Shown: piece after piece, positions 25,838 to 35,018 of the stretch | Numbering within the stretch: the stretch's first letter is position 1 | Layout of the letters: every line of letters begins with the position of its first letter | DNA from: Clostridia bacterium | GTDB taxonomy: Bacteria; Bacillota; Clostridia; Oscillospirales; Acutalibacteraceae | Direction of reading: 5' to 3' | DNA length: 64,000 nt | Assembly (NCBI GenBank): GCA_017452785.1 | Contig: JAFTLT010000022.1 | Location: forward strand, 1-64,000 | Made by a program: the position numbers and the translations under genes | The notes under the pieces: model-generated | The model's input: only the letters and a program-made list of their open reading frames with translations | The model's database searches: none | Told to the model about the DNA's origin: nothing

Positions 25838-26758
25838 ATGAAAAAATTTGCAGCTCTTATTATGAGTCTTATCCTTATTTTCAGCTTTGTGCCTCTTAGC
25901 CTTGCCGCAGACAGCGATAAGCCCTTTGATAACAGCAATTTCTTCACTTATGGTGATTACACAATTCACTACAGAACCTATGACAGCAGTGAAAACAAAA
26001 ATCAGATTATGCTTATTCACGGCTTCTGCCTTTCAACTGCATCCTTAGAGGGTATTGCGGCAGAGTACCAAAAAGCAGGCTATGATGTTGTGACAGTTGA
26101 CGTGCCCAATTTTGGTTATTCATCAAGAGAAACAAGTGACACTGAGTTTCTTTCAAGAGAGGAAGTCATCGGTGCACTTATGGCTGAGCTTGGCGGCACT
26201 TGGATAGTTGGCGGTCACTCAATGGGTGGCGGCATTGCAATCAACCTTGCGTGCGATTATAGTGATATAGTTACAGGCCTTGTGCTTTTTGCACCTCAGA
26301 CCTCAAATGAAGCCTCAGGCTTTATGGCAAAGTTCAGTGCATCCTGCATTGCTCAGGCTATGTATAATATGATTTTGGCTGTGGCACTTCGTATGCCCTT
26401 TATGGTCAGAATGCTTGTTGATATGAGCTTTAGTAGTAGTGAATATGCAAAGGCATATGACCTGACAAGAATCTCTGCCCCTCTTTCTCTTGAGGGTACC
26501 GGTGCAGGCATAACAATTATGACCTCACACACAAGAGGCAGCGACCTTAGCAAGCTTTCAGCTCTTGACATTCCCTGTGCTATTATAACAGCTGCCAACG
26601 ACAAGGTTGCTATGGCTGATAACCTTCAGGCAATTATTGACAATGCTCCCGAAGGCTATTACACCTATGAATTCAGTGAGGGCGGTCATATGATGATGGA
26701 ATATGCACCTGAAGCTGTGGCAGAGCATACCCTGCCCATAATCGCAAAATGCAAATGA
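25838..26758 (+). CDS. Secreted alpha/beta hydrolase
   Basis: Exported hydrolase of 306 residues. A signal peptide (MKKFAALIMSLILIFSFVPL, cleavage likely after SLAA) precedes an alpha/beta-hydrolase domain with the oxyanion HGF in LIHGFCLS, the nucleophile elbow GGHSMGGG (about residues 125-132), a later acid in ITAANDKVAM and the histidine in SEGGHMMM. An esterase or lipase activity on the cell surface is likely; substrate unknown. It has its own promoter and terminator. Confidence 0.87.
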   Translation: MKKFAALIMSLILIFSFVPLSLAADSDKPFDNSNFFTYGDYTIHYRTYDSSENKNQIMLIHGFCLSTASLEGIAAEYQKAGYDVVTVDVPNFGYSSRETSDTEFLSREEVIGALMAELGGTWIVGGHSMGGGIAINLACDYSDIVTGLVLFAPQTSNEASGFMAKFSASCIAQAMYNMILAVALRMPFMVRMLVDMSFSSSEYAKAYDLTRISAPLSLEGTGAGITIMTSHTRGSDLSKLSALDIPCAIITAANDKVAMADNLQAIIDNAPEGYYTYEFSEGGHMMMEYAPEAVAEHTLPIIAKCK

Positions 26759-26783
26759 TGTTAAATTGAAGCAAACGGTTAAA

Positions 26784-26833
26784 TCCGCTCTGTGATGTCA
26801 AAAGAAACTGACAGGCAGGGCGGAGACTTTTTT
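26784..26833 (+). terminator. Terminator after secreted hydrolase
   Basis: TCCGCTCTG pairs with CAGGGCGGA, with an inner GTCA/TGAC pair, and is followed by six T. Confidence 0.85.
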
Positions 26834-26835
26834 AT

Positions 26836-26857
26836 AATTACTAATTGTTAATTGATA
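26836..26857. repeat. Heptad-like repeat overlapping a gene start
   Basis: ATTACTAATTGTTAATTGATAG is a degenerate minus-strand copy of the AATTAGC-type heptad and overlaps the possible TTG start of the next gene. Confidence 0.5.
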
Positions 26858-27532
26858 GTTGGGGTGGTTTTAATTTTTGATATTCGTGATTATTGCTCTT
26901 TGGAGCATAGCCTTGCAGGGGACTATATTTTATCTTTCAGTGAACCGTGGCAGTGCCTTAAGGGTCTGAGGGAGTATATCATATCTTTGGGCGAAAGCCT
27001 TTGCAGAGATGAATATGACAAATACGGAAAAGATGTGTGGATACACAAAAATACTTTGATTTACCCCACGGCATTTGTCAAGGGCCCGTGCATAATAGGG
27101 CAGGGCAGTGAGGTGCGTCACGGAGCTTTCATAAGGGGCAGTGCTCTCATAGGCAGAAACTGCGTTGTCGGCAATTCAACCGAAATTAAAAACTCCATTC
27201 TCTTTGACAGGGCTCAGGTACCTCATTTCAATTATGTGGGAGACAGCATTCTCGGCTATAGAGCCCATCTTGGTGCAGGAGCTATAACATCAAATGTCAG
27301 AAGTGACAAGGGTGAGATTTTTGCTTTTTCTGGTACTCAGAGAGTCTCTACAGGTCTTAGAAAATTCGGAGCTGTTATAGGTGACGAGGTGGAAATAGGC
27401 TGTGGCAGTGTGCTGTGTCCGGGAACGGTAATAGGCAGAAAATCTATGGTTTATCCCTTAGTGCGTCTGAGGGGGACTGTGGAAAGTGACAGCATAGTAA
27501 AAGAAAACAACATCACAGTCAGGAGGGGCTGA
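26852..27532 (+). CDS. LbH nucleotidyl/acetyltransferase-like protein
   Basis: About 220-226 residues, dominated by a left-handed beta-helix of hexapeptide repeats (IYPTAFVKGPCIIGQGSEVRH and onward, about residues 70-220), resembling the C-terminal acetyltransferase half of GlmU-type sugar nucleotide enzymes. A pyrophosphorylase domain is absent. The start is uncertain: no in-frame ATG exists, the GGGGTGG site lies at 26861, and candidates are TTG 26852, GTG 26864 or ATT 26873. The next gene is glmM, four bases on, so a role in UDP-GlcNAc supply is likely. Confidence 0.75.
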   Translation: MIVGVVLIFDIRDYCSLEHSLAGDYILSFSEPWQCLKGLREYIISLGESLCRDEYDKYGKDVWIHKNTLIYPTAFVKGPCIIGQGSEVRHGAFIRGSALIGRNCVVGNSTEIKNSILFDRAQVPHFNYVGDSILGYRAHLGAGAITSNVRSDKGEIFAFSGTQRVSTGLRKFGAVIGDEVEIGCGSVLCPGTVIGRKSMVYPLVRLRGTVESDSIVKENNITVRRG

Positions 27533-27536
27533 TTAT

Positions 27537-28886
27537 ATGGCAAAATATTTCGGAACAGACGGCTTCAGAGGAGAAGCTAATGTTAATTTAACCGCTGACC
27601 ATGCTTATAAAACGGGCAGGTTTTTAGGCGCTTATTTCAAAGAAAAGCATGAAAAAGACGGTGACAGATTTCCGCCGAGGGTGGTTATCGGCAAAGACAC
27701 ACGCCGTTCAAGCTATATGCTCGAATATTGCCTTGCAGGTGGACTCACAGCCTCAGGGTGTGACTGCTATTTGCTGCATGTGACAACAACGCCCTGTGTT
27801 GCCTATATAACCAGAACCGATGAATTTGACTGCGGAATTATGATTTCTGCAAGTCATAACCCATATTATGACAACGGAATAAAGCTCATTAACTCTCAGG
27901 GCGAAAAAATGGGTGAGAATATTATTGCAAAGCTCGAAGCGTTCCTTGACGGCAAAAGCGCAGAAGTACCCTTTGCAAAGCGTGATAAGATTGCAAAAAC
28001 AGTTGACTATGTTTCAGGCAGAAACCGCTATATAGGCTATCTTATTTCCCTTGGAATGTATTCTTTCAAAGGCATGAGAATAGGTCTTGACTGTGCCAAC
28101 GGCAGTGCATGGAATATTGCAAGATGCGTTTTTGAGGCTCTGGGGGCAAGCGTCTATATGATAGGTGCCGAGCCGAACGGTACAAACATAAACTATATGA
28201 CGGGCTCAACCTATATGGATGAACTGAGTGAATTTGTGAAAGCCAAGCGTCTTGATGTAGGATTTGCCTATGACGGTGATGCTGACAGATGCCTTTGCAC
28301 TGACGAAAAAGGCAATGTTGTTGACGGTGATAAGATACTCTATATCTCAGCTAAATATATGAAAGATAAAGACCTTCTCAGCGGCAACACTGTTGTGACA
28401 ACTGTTATGTCAAATCTCGGACTTTATAAAGGACTTGATAAGCTCGGCATAGAATACATCAAAACAGATGTAGGTGACAGATTTGTTTATGAGGCAATAA
28501 AAAGCAGCGGATATAAATTGGGTGGTGAGCAGTCAGGACATATTATCTATTCAAAATATGCAACAACGGGTGACGGAATACTCACAAGCCTGATGATTAT
28601 GGAAATAATGCTGTCAACCAAAAGAAAGCTGAGTGATCTTGCCTCGGAGATGAAGACCTATCCTCAATGCCTTATAAATGTCCCTGTGGATAATAAGGCA
28701 CAAGTAATGGAGCGAAGCGATGTCAAGGATGCTCTCAGGCAGGCTCAGACACTTTTAGGCAGTGAGGGAAGAATACTTCTTCGTCCTTCGGGCACTGAAC
28801 CGATGATAAGAGTAATGGCAGAGGCAAGCAGTCAGCAGCTATGCAATCAGGTGGCTGAGATGGTGGCGCAGGCGGTCAGAAATTAG
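27537..28886 (+). CDS. glmM: Phosphoglucosamine mutase
   Basis: Interconverts glucosamine 6-phosphate and glucosamine 1-phosphate on the way to UDP-GlcNAc and peptidoglycan. 449 residues, the usual size. FGTDGFRGEAN opens the protein, the phosphoserine loop is ISASHNPYYDNGIK (about residues 100-113), the metal site YDGDADRC (about 241-248), and the phosphate-binding loop RPSGTEPMIR (about 418-427). Its stop TAG comes from an AATTAGC heptad. NagB, upstream at 6.4 kb, works on the same metabolite. Confidence 0.96.
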   Translation: MAKYFGTDGFRGEANVNLTADHAYKTGRFLGAYFKEKHEKDGDRFPPRVVIGKDTRRSSYMLEYCLAGGLTASGCDCYLLHVTTTPCVAYITRTDEFDCGIMISASHNPYYDNGIKLINSQGEKMGENIIAKLEAFLDGKSAEVPFAKRDKIAKTVDYVSGRNRYIGYLISLGMYSFKGMRIGLDCANGSAWNIARCVFEALGASVYMIGAEPNGTNINYMTGSTYMDELSEFVKAKRLDVGFAYDGDADRCLCTDEKGNVVDGDKILYISAKYMKDKDLLSGNTVVTTVMSNLGLYKGLDKLGIEYIKTDVGDRFVYEAIKSSGYKLGGEQSGHIIYSKYATTGDGILTSLMIMEIMLSTKRKLSDLASEMKTYPQCLINVPVDNKAQVMERSDVKDALRQAQTLLGSEGRILLRPSGTEPMIRVMAEASSQQLCNQVAEMVAQAVRN

Positions 28887-28994
28887 CAATGAGTAATTAG
28901 CAATTGTGGTCGCAGGTTTTCTTGCCGCTGATAAATAAGCTTATAGCCGCAAAGAGAGTTGGTAGAAGATACCAACTCTCTTTGAAAATTATTT
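28883..28994. repeat. Partial GTGGTCGCA element D with hairpin
   Basis: Starts with AATTAGC heptads and GTGGTCGCAGG, then a perfect hairpin AGAGAGTTGGTA/TACCAACTCTCT at 28956-28984 followed by TTTG. It lacks the far inverted end. It lies between convergent glmM and yifB and can terminate both. Confidence 0.7.
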
Positions 28995-29013
28995 TTTAAT
29001 TAAAGCAGCACTC

Positions 29014-30546
29014 TTAATTATTCCAGAATTTCCTGTCAAGGGATCTGTATTGCACTGCTTCTGTCACATGCTGCAGCTCAATGGTTTCGCTTTCATCAAG
29101 GTCTGCAATAGTGCGTGCAATGCGAAGAATTTTATCATAGGCTCTTGCTGAAAGTCCCATAGTTTCAAAGCAGCGCTCAAGCATCTTTTTGCTTGCTTCG
29201 CCGAGCGTGCATATGCTTCTTGTCATAGCAGGTGTCATTTTTGCGTTGCAGGTTATGCCTGTGTCCCCAAAGCGTTTTGTCTGAACGGCTCTTGCTTTGT
29301 TGACACGCTTTTTAATTTCAGCAGAGCTTTCACCTTTTTCCTCAGCTGAGAGCTTCTGAAAGTCAACCTGAGGCACCTCTATATGAATGTCAAGTCTGTC
29401 AAGCAGAGGGCCGCTGACCTTGGCAAGGTACTTCTGAGGTGCACCCTTGGAGCAGGTGCATTCCTTTGTGGGGTGACCGTAAAAGCCGCAAGGACACGGA
29501 TTCATGGCACACACAAGCATAACCTCACACGGATAAGTGAGACTGCCTGACACACGGGAAACCGTGATTACACCGTCTTCAACAGGCTGGCGCATTGCCT
29601 CCATTGAAACTCTCGGAAATTCGGGAAGCTCGTCGAGGAAAAGCACACCGTGGTGCGAAAGGCTCAGTTCACCCGGTCTTGGTATTCTGCCGCCGCCTGA
29701 AAGTGCTGCAGCTGAAATGGTGTGATGAGGCGAGCGGAAAGGTCTTGACCTTATAAGGGATATGTTTTCCGGCAAAGCGCCTGCAATGGAATAGAGCTTT
29801 GTCACCTCAAGGCTTTCCTGAAAAGTCATATCGGGGAGTATTGACGGAAGGCGCTTGGCAAGCATACTCTTTCCTGAGCCGGGCGGGCCAATCATCAGAG
29901 CATTGTGTCCGCCTGCCGCTGCAATTTCCAAAGCACGCTTGACCTGATACTGACCTTTGACATCGGCAAAATCGAGCATAGTGTCAATAGGCTCTATATA
30001 TTCGCTGAAGGTGTCGGGATCGACCTTTTCAATTTTTTTCTTTCCTATGAGATGTGCGTAAAGCTCAATAACATTTGTAACAGGGTAAATTTCAATATCC
30101 TTGACAACGCTGCTTTCGCCTGCATTTTCTTTTGGCAGATATATCTGCTTGATGCCAAGCTCTCTGGCTTTTATAACCATTGGCAGCGCACCTGTTATTT
30201 TTCTTACTTCGCCGCTTAAAGACAGCTCGCCTATAAAAGCACAGCTCTCAGTGTCAGCTTTAAGCTGACCTGTTGCAAGCAATAAAGCAATGAAAACGGG
30301 CAGGTCATATACACTGCCTTCTTTTCTTATGTCAGCAGGAGTCAGGTTGACAGTCATTCTTGCCTCAGGAAAGTCAAAGCCGTTATTTTTTATGGCAGAA
30401 TAAACTCTGTTACGGCTTTCGCTTACAGCTGCATCAGGCAGACCAACCATGTCAAAGCGTGACATGCCTCTTGAAAATGAACACTCCACGCCCACCTCAT
30501 AGGCGTTCATGCCAAAAAGTCCTATGCTTTTAACTTTAGCGAACAT
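29014..30546 (-). CDS. YifB-type Mg-chelatase-like AAA ATPase
   Basis: 510-residue protein of the YifB/ComM family. An N-terminal Lon-protease-like fold (CSFSRGMSRFDMVGLPDAAV) precedes a Mg-chelatase type AAA+ module with Walker A GPPGSGKSMLAKRLPSILP, Walker B GVLFLDELPEF and a C-terminal part with a small zinc-like CPCGFYG...CTC stretch. ComM in other bacteria helps branch migration in transformation. The start at MFAKVKS follows AAAGGAC; the longer frame to 30588 overlaps the neighbouring gene's end. It is transcribed after spoIID. Confidence 0.88.
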   Translation of the reverse strand: MFAKVKSIGLFGMNAYEVGVECSFSRGMSRFDMVGLPDAAVSESRNRVYSAIKNNGFDFPEARMTVNLTPADIRKEGSVYDLPVFIALLLATGQLKADTESCAFIGELSLSGEVRKITGALPMVIKARELGIKQIYLPKENAGESSVVKDIEIYPVTNVIELYAHLIGKKKIEKVDPDTFSEYIEPIDTMLDFADVKGQYQVKRALEIAAAGGHNALMIGPPGSGKSMLAKRLPSILPDMTFQESLEVTKLYSIAGALPENISLIRSRPFRSPHHTISAAALSGGGRIPRPGELSLSHHGVLFLDELPEFPRVSMEAMRQPVEDGVITVSRVSGSLTYPCEVMLVCAMNPCPCGFYGHPTKECTCSKGAPQKYLAKVSGPLLDRLDIHIEVPQVDFQKLSAEEKGESSAEIKKRVNKARAVQTKRFGDTGITCNAKMTPAMTRSICTLGEASKKMLERCFETMGLSARAYDKILRIARTIADLDESETIELQHVTEAVQYRSLDRKFWNN

Positions 30547-30588
30547 AATATCAGTCCTTTGGTTTGCTTTTTTTACATTATATACCAA

Positions 30589-31527
30589 TCATAAAATTTT
30601 ATCAATATATGTGTCCTTATAAAAATGGACAAGAATTTCTTTATAGGTGCTTCCCTGCCTTGCCATATAGTCAGCACTGTATTGGCTCATGCCCACACCG
30701 TGACCGTAGCCTTTGACTGAAAAGACATATTTTCCGTTTTTGTACTCTGCCGAAAAGGTGGGGCTTCTGAGTCCGAGCAGTGAAGCAAGCTCACTTCCGC
30801 TGTAACTTTTTTCGCCGATAGTTATTTTGCTGACGTAGCCGCTGTCAGTGGTATCAATTGTTTTAATAAGGTTGTCGCCCGTGTCTTTAAGAGATAATGT
30901 GCTTATAAGCTCTTCAGGTGTATATTCTGCCAAAGAGTCAAAGTCGGGTGAGAGTGTATCGCCGACTGTCGATGTGCTCACAAGATAAGGCAGTGCTTCA
31001 CCAAAGACATCTGAGGCGCTATGCGTCTTACCGGATGATATGGCGTGAAATGCGGCAAATATGGGCTCGTTCTCATACATTATGCATTCGCCCATAACGC
31101 TCATAACAGCATTCTCAATTTTCTGTTTGTAGCTGTCGTATTTATCGCCCCACTTCTCTTTCAGCTGCTCATCTGACAAGTACCCCTGATGGGCTTTGCT
31201 GTCGTCGCTTATGTCATAGTCAGCATTGTCAGCATTTTCTTTAAGCCACCTGTAATATGTATATGATGCAACGGCCTGAGCCTTGAGAGCTTCAGTGCTG
31301 TAAGAGGCAGGCATTTCGGCAGCAACAGCGCCGATAATATAGTCCTTGGCACTGATTTCTACAACCTTACCTGAAAGAGTCTGAAGAAGGTTTACATCAG
31401 TATCCGTGTTATCTGTAGACTCTATGTGAGACTCTGTGTTTATATATTTGCCGGCTCCGACACATATAAGAGGGCAAAATATCATAATAAGGCAAAGCAA
31501 ACCTGTTAAAAGTGCATATATTTTCAT
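30589..31527 (-). CDS. spoIID: SpoIID/LytB-domain protein
   Basis: Lytic transglycosylase-type protein that digests peptidoglycan during engulfment in sporulation, 312 residues. An N-terminal membrane anchor (LLTGLLCLIMIFCPLICVGA) is followed by the SpoIID domain: GAVAAEMPASYSTEALKAQAVASYTYYRW with the catalytic glutamate, and the later GYGHGVGMSQYSA. Located 42 bases upstream of yifB. SpoIIID, SpoIIP and SpoIIM are not in the window, so assignment as SpoIID proper rests on the domain. Confidence 0.88.
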   Translation of the reverse strand: MKIYALLTGLLCLIMIFCPLICVGAGKYINTESHIESTDNTDTDVNLLQTLSGKVVEISAKDYIIGAVAAEMPASYSTEALKAQAVASYTYYRWLKENADNADYDISDDSKAHQGYLSDEQLKEKWGDKYDSYKQKIENAVMSVMGECIMYENEPIFAAFHAISSGKTHSASDVFGEALPYLVSTSTVGDTLSPDFDSLAEYTPEELISTLSLKDTGDNLIKTIDTTDSGYVSKITIGEKSYSGSELASLLGLRSPTFSAEYKNGKYVFSVKGYGHGVGMSQYSADYMARQGSTYKEILVHFYKDTYIDKIL

Positions 31528-31569
31528 TAAAAAATACCCTTCCTTTCTGCTTATTTTAAGTTAATTTTA

Positions 31570-31598
31570 TTGACTTTACAATTACTATGTTATAAAAT
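31570..31598 (+). promoter_or_regulatory. Promoter of citrate synthase
   Basis: TTGACT, a 17-base spacer, then TAAAAT; 58 bases before the start codon. Confidence 0.75.
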
Positions 31599-31656
31599 AT
31601 ACTTTAATGATATTTTATAATCTATAACTATAACTATTTTTACCGGAGGTAAGAAG

Positions 31657-33090
31657 ATGTACGATAAAATAAACCCTATTTCGCCCGAACTGCTTGAGAA
31701 AATGAGCGAAAAAATTGAAAAGAAAAGCCAAATTGACCATGAAGCCTTCTGGAAATACGGTGTTAAAAGAGGTCTGAGAAACCCTGACGGCACAGGTGTT
31801 ATGGCAGGTCTGACAAATGTCTGCAGTGTTGACGGCTATTATATGGAAGACGGTGAAAGAGTGCCCAAGCAGGGTGTGCTCAAATACAGAGGCATCAACA
31901 TCAACGATATAGTTGAAGCCTGTGAAAGAGAAGACCGTTTCGGCTTTGAGGAGGTTGCTTACCTTCTGCTTTTCGGTTCGCTGCCCACAAAAGAGCAGGT
32001 TGACCTTTTTAAGGATACTATAGGCACCTGCCGCTTTTTGCCCGAAACATATATTGAAGATGTGCTGATGAAAAATGCTTCAATTGATATAATGAATAAG
32101 CTTGCAAGATGCATACTTATTTCCTATTCCTTTGACGAAAACCCCGATGATATTTCAATTGAAAACGTGCTTCGTCAGTCAGTGCAGATTATGTCACAGC
32201 TGCCCGTTATGATGTGCTATGCATATCAGGTTAAAAGAAAGAAATTCTATAACAAGAGTATGTATTTCCACCCTGAAAAGAAGGAGCTTTCAACTGCTGA
32301 AACCATTCTTCGCTCACTTCGTGCCGACAGAAAATATACTGACGAAGAGGCAAAGCTCCTTGATATATGCCTTATGCTTCATGCAGAGCACGGCGGCGGT
32401 AACAACTCAACCTTTGCAGACAGAGTGCTCACCTCAAGCGGCACCGATACCTATTCTGCTTTTGCTGCAGCTATTGGCTCACTCAAGGGTTCACGCCACG
32501 GCGGTGCAAACATCAAGGTCAGCCGTATGCTCGACGAAATAAGAGAAAATGTTTCCGACCCCACAAACGAAGATGAAATTGCCGCTTATCTTGAAAAGAT
32601 TATCAGAAAGCAGGCTGGTGACGGCAGCGGTCTTGTTTACGGTATGGGTCACGCTGTTTATACACTCTCTGACCCAAGAGCAGTTATCCTCAAGAGAAAG
32701 GCGAGAGATTTTGCTTATAAATACGGCTTTGAAAAGGATTTCGAGCTTATCAATAATGTTGAAAAGCTAACTCCTGAGGTTTTCAGACGTGTCAAGGGCA
32801 AAAACAAGATTATGTGCGCCAATGTTGACCTTTATTCAGGTCTTATCTATAAAATGCTTCGCATTCCCGAAGACCTTTACACTCCCATATTTGCAGTGGC
32901 ACGAATAGTCGGCTGGTCTGCTCACAGACTTGAAGAGCTTATCTCAGGCGGCAGAATTATTCGCCCTGCGTATAAGAATATTGCTCTTCCCAAAAAGTAT
33001 GTTCCTATTGCAGAAAGAGTTGAAAACTATAAGTCTGTGAGTGAATACATACCATCTGACCAGAGAGTTTATGATAAGGAGGAAGACTGA
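31657..33090 (+). CDS. Citrate synthase
   Basis: Condenses oxaloacetate and acetyl-CoA to citrate, likely to supply 2-oxoglutarate for glutamate in an anaerobe. 477 residues. Catalytic regions are visible: LHAEHGGGNNSTF (His, about residue 247), KGSRHGGANIKVSRML, and GMGHAVYTLSDPRA with the second histidine, then an aspartate region. An extra N-terminal part of about 50 residues is typical of the Clostridial type. Strong CGGAGG site. No aconitase or isocitrate dehydrogenase follows; the stop overlaps the next gene by one base. Confidence 0.93.
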   Translation: MYDKINPISPELLEKMSEKIEKKSQIDHEAFWKYGVKRGLRNPDGTGVMAGLTNVCSVDGYYMEDGERVPKQGVLKYRGININDIVEACEREDRFGFEEVAYLLLFGSLPTKEQVDLFKDTIGTCRFLPETYIEDVLMKNASIDIMNKLARCILISYSFDENPDDISIENVLRQSVQIMSQLPVMMCYAYQVKRKKFYNKSMYFHPEKKELSTAETILRSLRADRKYTDEEAKLLDICLMLHAEHGGGNNSTFADRVLTSSGTDTYSAFAAAIGSLKGSRHGGANIKVSRMLDEIRENVSDPTNEDEIAAYLEKIIRKQAGDGSGLVYGMGHAVYTLSDPRAVILKRKARDFAYKYGFEKDFELINNVEKLTPEVFRRVKGKNKIMCANVDLYSGLIYKMLRIPEDLYTPIFAVARIVGWSAHRLEELISGGRIIRPAYKNIALPKKYVPIAERVENYKSVSEYIPSDQRVYDKEED

Positions 33091-34067
33091 TGAAGGAAAA
33101 TCTTAGTCCTGAAGCAAAGGATAATAACACAAAGAAGAATAAAAAGACAAAACGAGAGCCGAAATTCAAAGAGAAGATGAATGTCAGCTTAAAGAGCCTT
33201 CCTATGCTCTTTTTCTGTGCAGGTCTTGTCTGCGTTGTGCTCAGAACTCTGCAGACAGCAAAATATATTGACCCTGAAACAGGCTTTTATCTCGGCGGCG
33301 AAGCAGTAAAAGCTGTGATTTATGCAGTTTTATTGCTGTCAGGAATTATCTTCTGTCTTATGTCGTTTTTCAGCCGTGAGTCCGCATCTCTGAGCTTTTA
33401 TAAAACTAAAAATAAGGCAATGGGCTTTGCCGCAGCAGCAATGGGCTTTACTTTTATCTTTGACAGTGCAGATAATTTCTTCAGCACCTTCGGCAGTGCT
33501 GCTCAAATTAACTCTGCAAATTACACCGAGTTTATGACATCGGGCACTATCCCCATGCTTATTCAGAGCTTCTTTGCTCTTTTGAGTGCAGTTTATTTCT
33601 TCATTCTTGCAAAAGATATGCTTAAGGGTACTGCTTCAGCATCAAAAAGATATTTTCTTGCAACAGCTCCCGTCTGGTGGGCAGGTGCAAGACTTATGCA
33701 CCGCTTTGTAAGACAAATCAGCTTCGTTGAGGTTTCTGACCTGTTTTTAGAGCTGATTGAAATTGCATTGATGTTGGTTTTCTTTATGTCGCTGGCTCAG
33801 GTGGTCACAGGTGTTTATTCAGACGGCTTCCGCTGGAGAATATTCGGTCTTGGCTACAGTGCTTCACTTCTTGCTCTGACTATGAGCATTCCCCGTCTTA
33901 TCTTCTCTTTTGTTAAAGACGGTGCTTTTATCAATCCCTCACATCCATTCTATTTATGTGACCTTATGTTTGCAATTTTTGCACTGACGGTTATTCTTTG
34001 CCATAAGAAAGAAAAAGAGGACATGGTCTCTCAATCGGCAGCGGTACCCGAAATAAAGGCTGAGTAA
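33090..34067 (+). CDS. Unknown membrane protein
   Basis: I do not recognise this protein. 325 residues: a charged, lysine-rich N-terminus of about 35 residues (KDNNTKKNKKTKREPKFKEK), then about eight hydrophobic segments starting with LPMLFFCAGLVCVVLRTL, and a short polar C-terminus. It shares TGATG with the citrate synthase stop, so it is probably translated after it and before the AEC transporter. No motif suggests a catalytic role; a transport or sensor role is a guess. Confidence 0.7.
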   Translation: MKENLSPEAKDNNTKKNKKTKREPKFKEKMNVSLKSLPMLFFCAGLVCVVLRTLQTAKYIDPETGFYLGGEAVKAVIYAVLLLSGIIFCLMSFFSRESASLSFYKTKNKAMGFAAAAMGFTFIFDSADNFFSTFGSAAQINSANYTEFMTSGTIPMLIQSFFALLSAVYFFILAKDMLKGTASASKRYFLATAPVWWAGARLMHRFVRQISFVEVSDLFLELIEIALMLVFFMSLAQVVTGVYSDGFRWRIFGLGYSASLLALTMSIPRLIFSFVKDGAFINPSHPFYLCDLMFAIFALTVILCHKKEKEDMVSQSAAVPEIKAE

Positions 34068-34070
34068 TAT

Positions 34071-35009
34071 ATGGAATTATTTTTGTCTAATCTTTTCACT
34101 GCAGCAACTAATGTGGCTGTGCTTTACATTATGGTTGCAGTGGGCTTTATTTCAGATAAGGTGGGCATTTTCACTGAGGAAACAGCAAAAAAGGTGGTTA
34201 CATTTCTGCTTTATGTTGTTGCCTCCTGCACTCTTGTCAATTCATTTATAAAAATAGATGCAACACCTGACACAGTGAGCAAATTTTTCACTGCTTTCGG
34301 TCTTTCAGTTGCAACTCACACTATTGCAATACTGCTCAATACTCTCACATTCAGAAATAAAAAGGATGAGAGAAATCCCGTTTATAAGTTCGCTTCAATT
34401 TACGGCAATGTTGCCTTTATGGCACTGCCTCTTGCTCAGGCAGTCTTAGGCGATGAGGGTGTTCTTTACTGTGCGGGCGGTGCGGTGGTGTTTAACCTCT
34501 TCACCTTCACTCACGGTGTGAAACTTATGAGCAGGCAGGGTGAAAAGTTAGATATTAAAAAGATTATCGTAAATCCGGGCGTTATTGCGGTTGTTATAGG
34601 TTTGCCGATTTTCCTTTCAGGCATAGAGGTGCCATATCTAATCAGTCAGCCTATTGAAAGTCTTGCAGCACTTAACTCACCTGTCGCAATGCTTGTTTTC
34701 GGCACCTATCTTTCCCGTACTGACCTTAAGTCAATGCTTTTTGATAAAAAGATTTATCTCACAGCGGCTATGAAGCTGCTTGTGTTGCCTCTTATATGCA
34801 TAGGTGTTTATTATCTTTGCGGACTTCGTGGTGCAGTGCTCACAGCTTCAATTATAACTGCAAGTGTACCCTCGGCAAATAACACTTTTATGTTTTCTTC
34901 AATTTACGGCAGAGATGCTGCATTGGCTTCAAAAACAGTGGCACTTGTCAGCTTTCTGTCAATAATCACAATGCCCGTTATGATAGCCATAACGCAGCTC
35001 ACTTGGTAG
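34071..35009 (+). CDS. AEC family transporter
   Basis: Auxin efflux carrier-type permease, 312 residues, about ten hydrophobic segments arranged as two halves, with the typical NPGVIAVVIGLPIF in the middle and FGTYLSRTD before the second half. In bacteria such permeases often carry malate, malonate or citrate-like acids, which would fit its position behind citrate synthase, but that is inference. Three bases separate it from the preceding gene. Confidence 0.85.
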   Translation: MELFLSNLFTAATNVAVLYIMVAVGFISDKVGIFTEETAKKVVTFLLYVVASCTLVNSFIKIDATPDTVSKFFTAFGLSVATHTIAILLNTLTFRNKKDERNPVYKFASIYGNVAFMALPLAQAVLGDEGVLYCAGGAVVFNLFTFTHGVKLMSRQGEKLDIKKIIVNPGVIAVVIGLPIFLSGIEVPYLISQPIESLAALNSPVAMLVFGTYLSRTDLKSMLFDKKIYLTAAMKLLVLPLICIGVYYLCGLRGAVLTASIITASVPSANNTFMFSSIYGRDAALASKTVALVSFLSIITMPVMIAITQLTW

Positions 35010-35018
35010 GTGTATAAT

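Noticed and set aside
31657-33090. 2-Methylcitrate synthase
   Set aside because: No prpB or prpD-type genes are nearby, and length and N-terminal extension fit Clostridial citrate synthase better.
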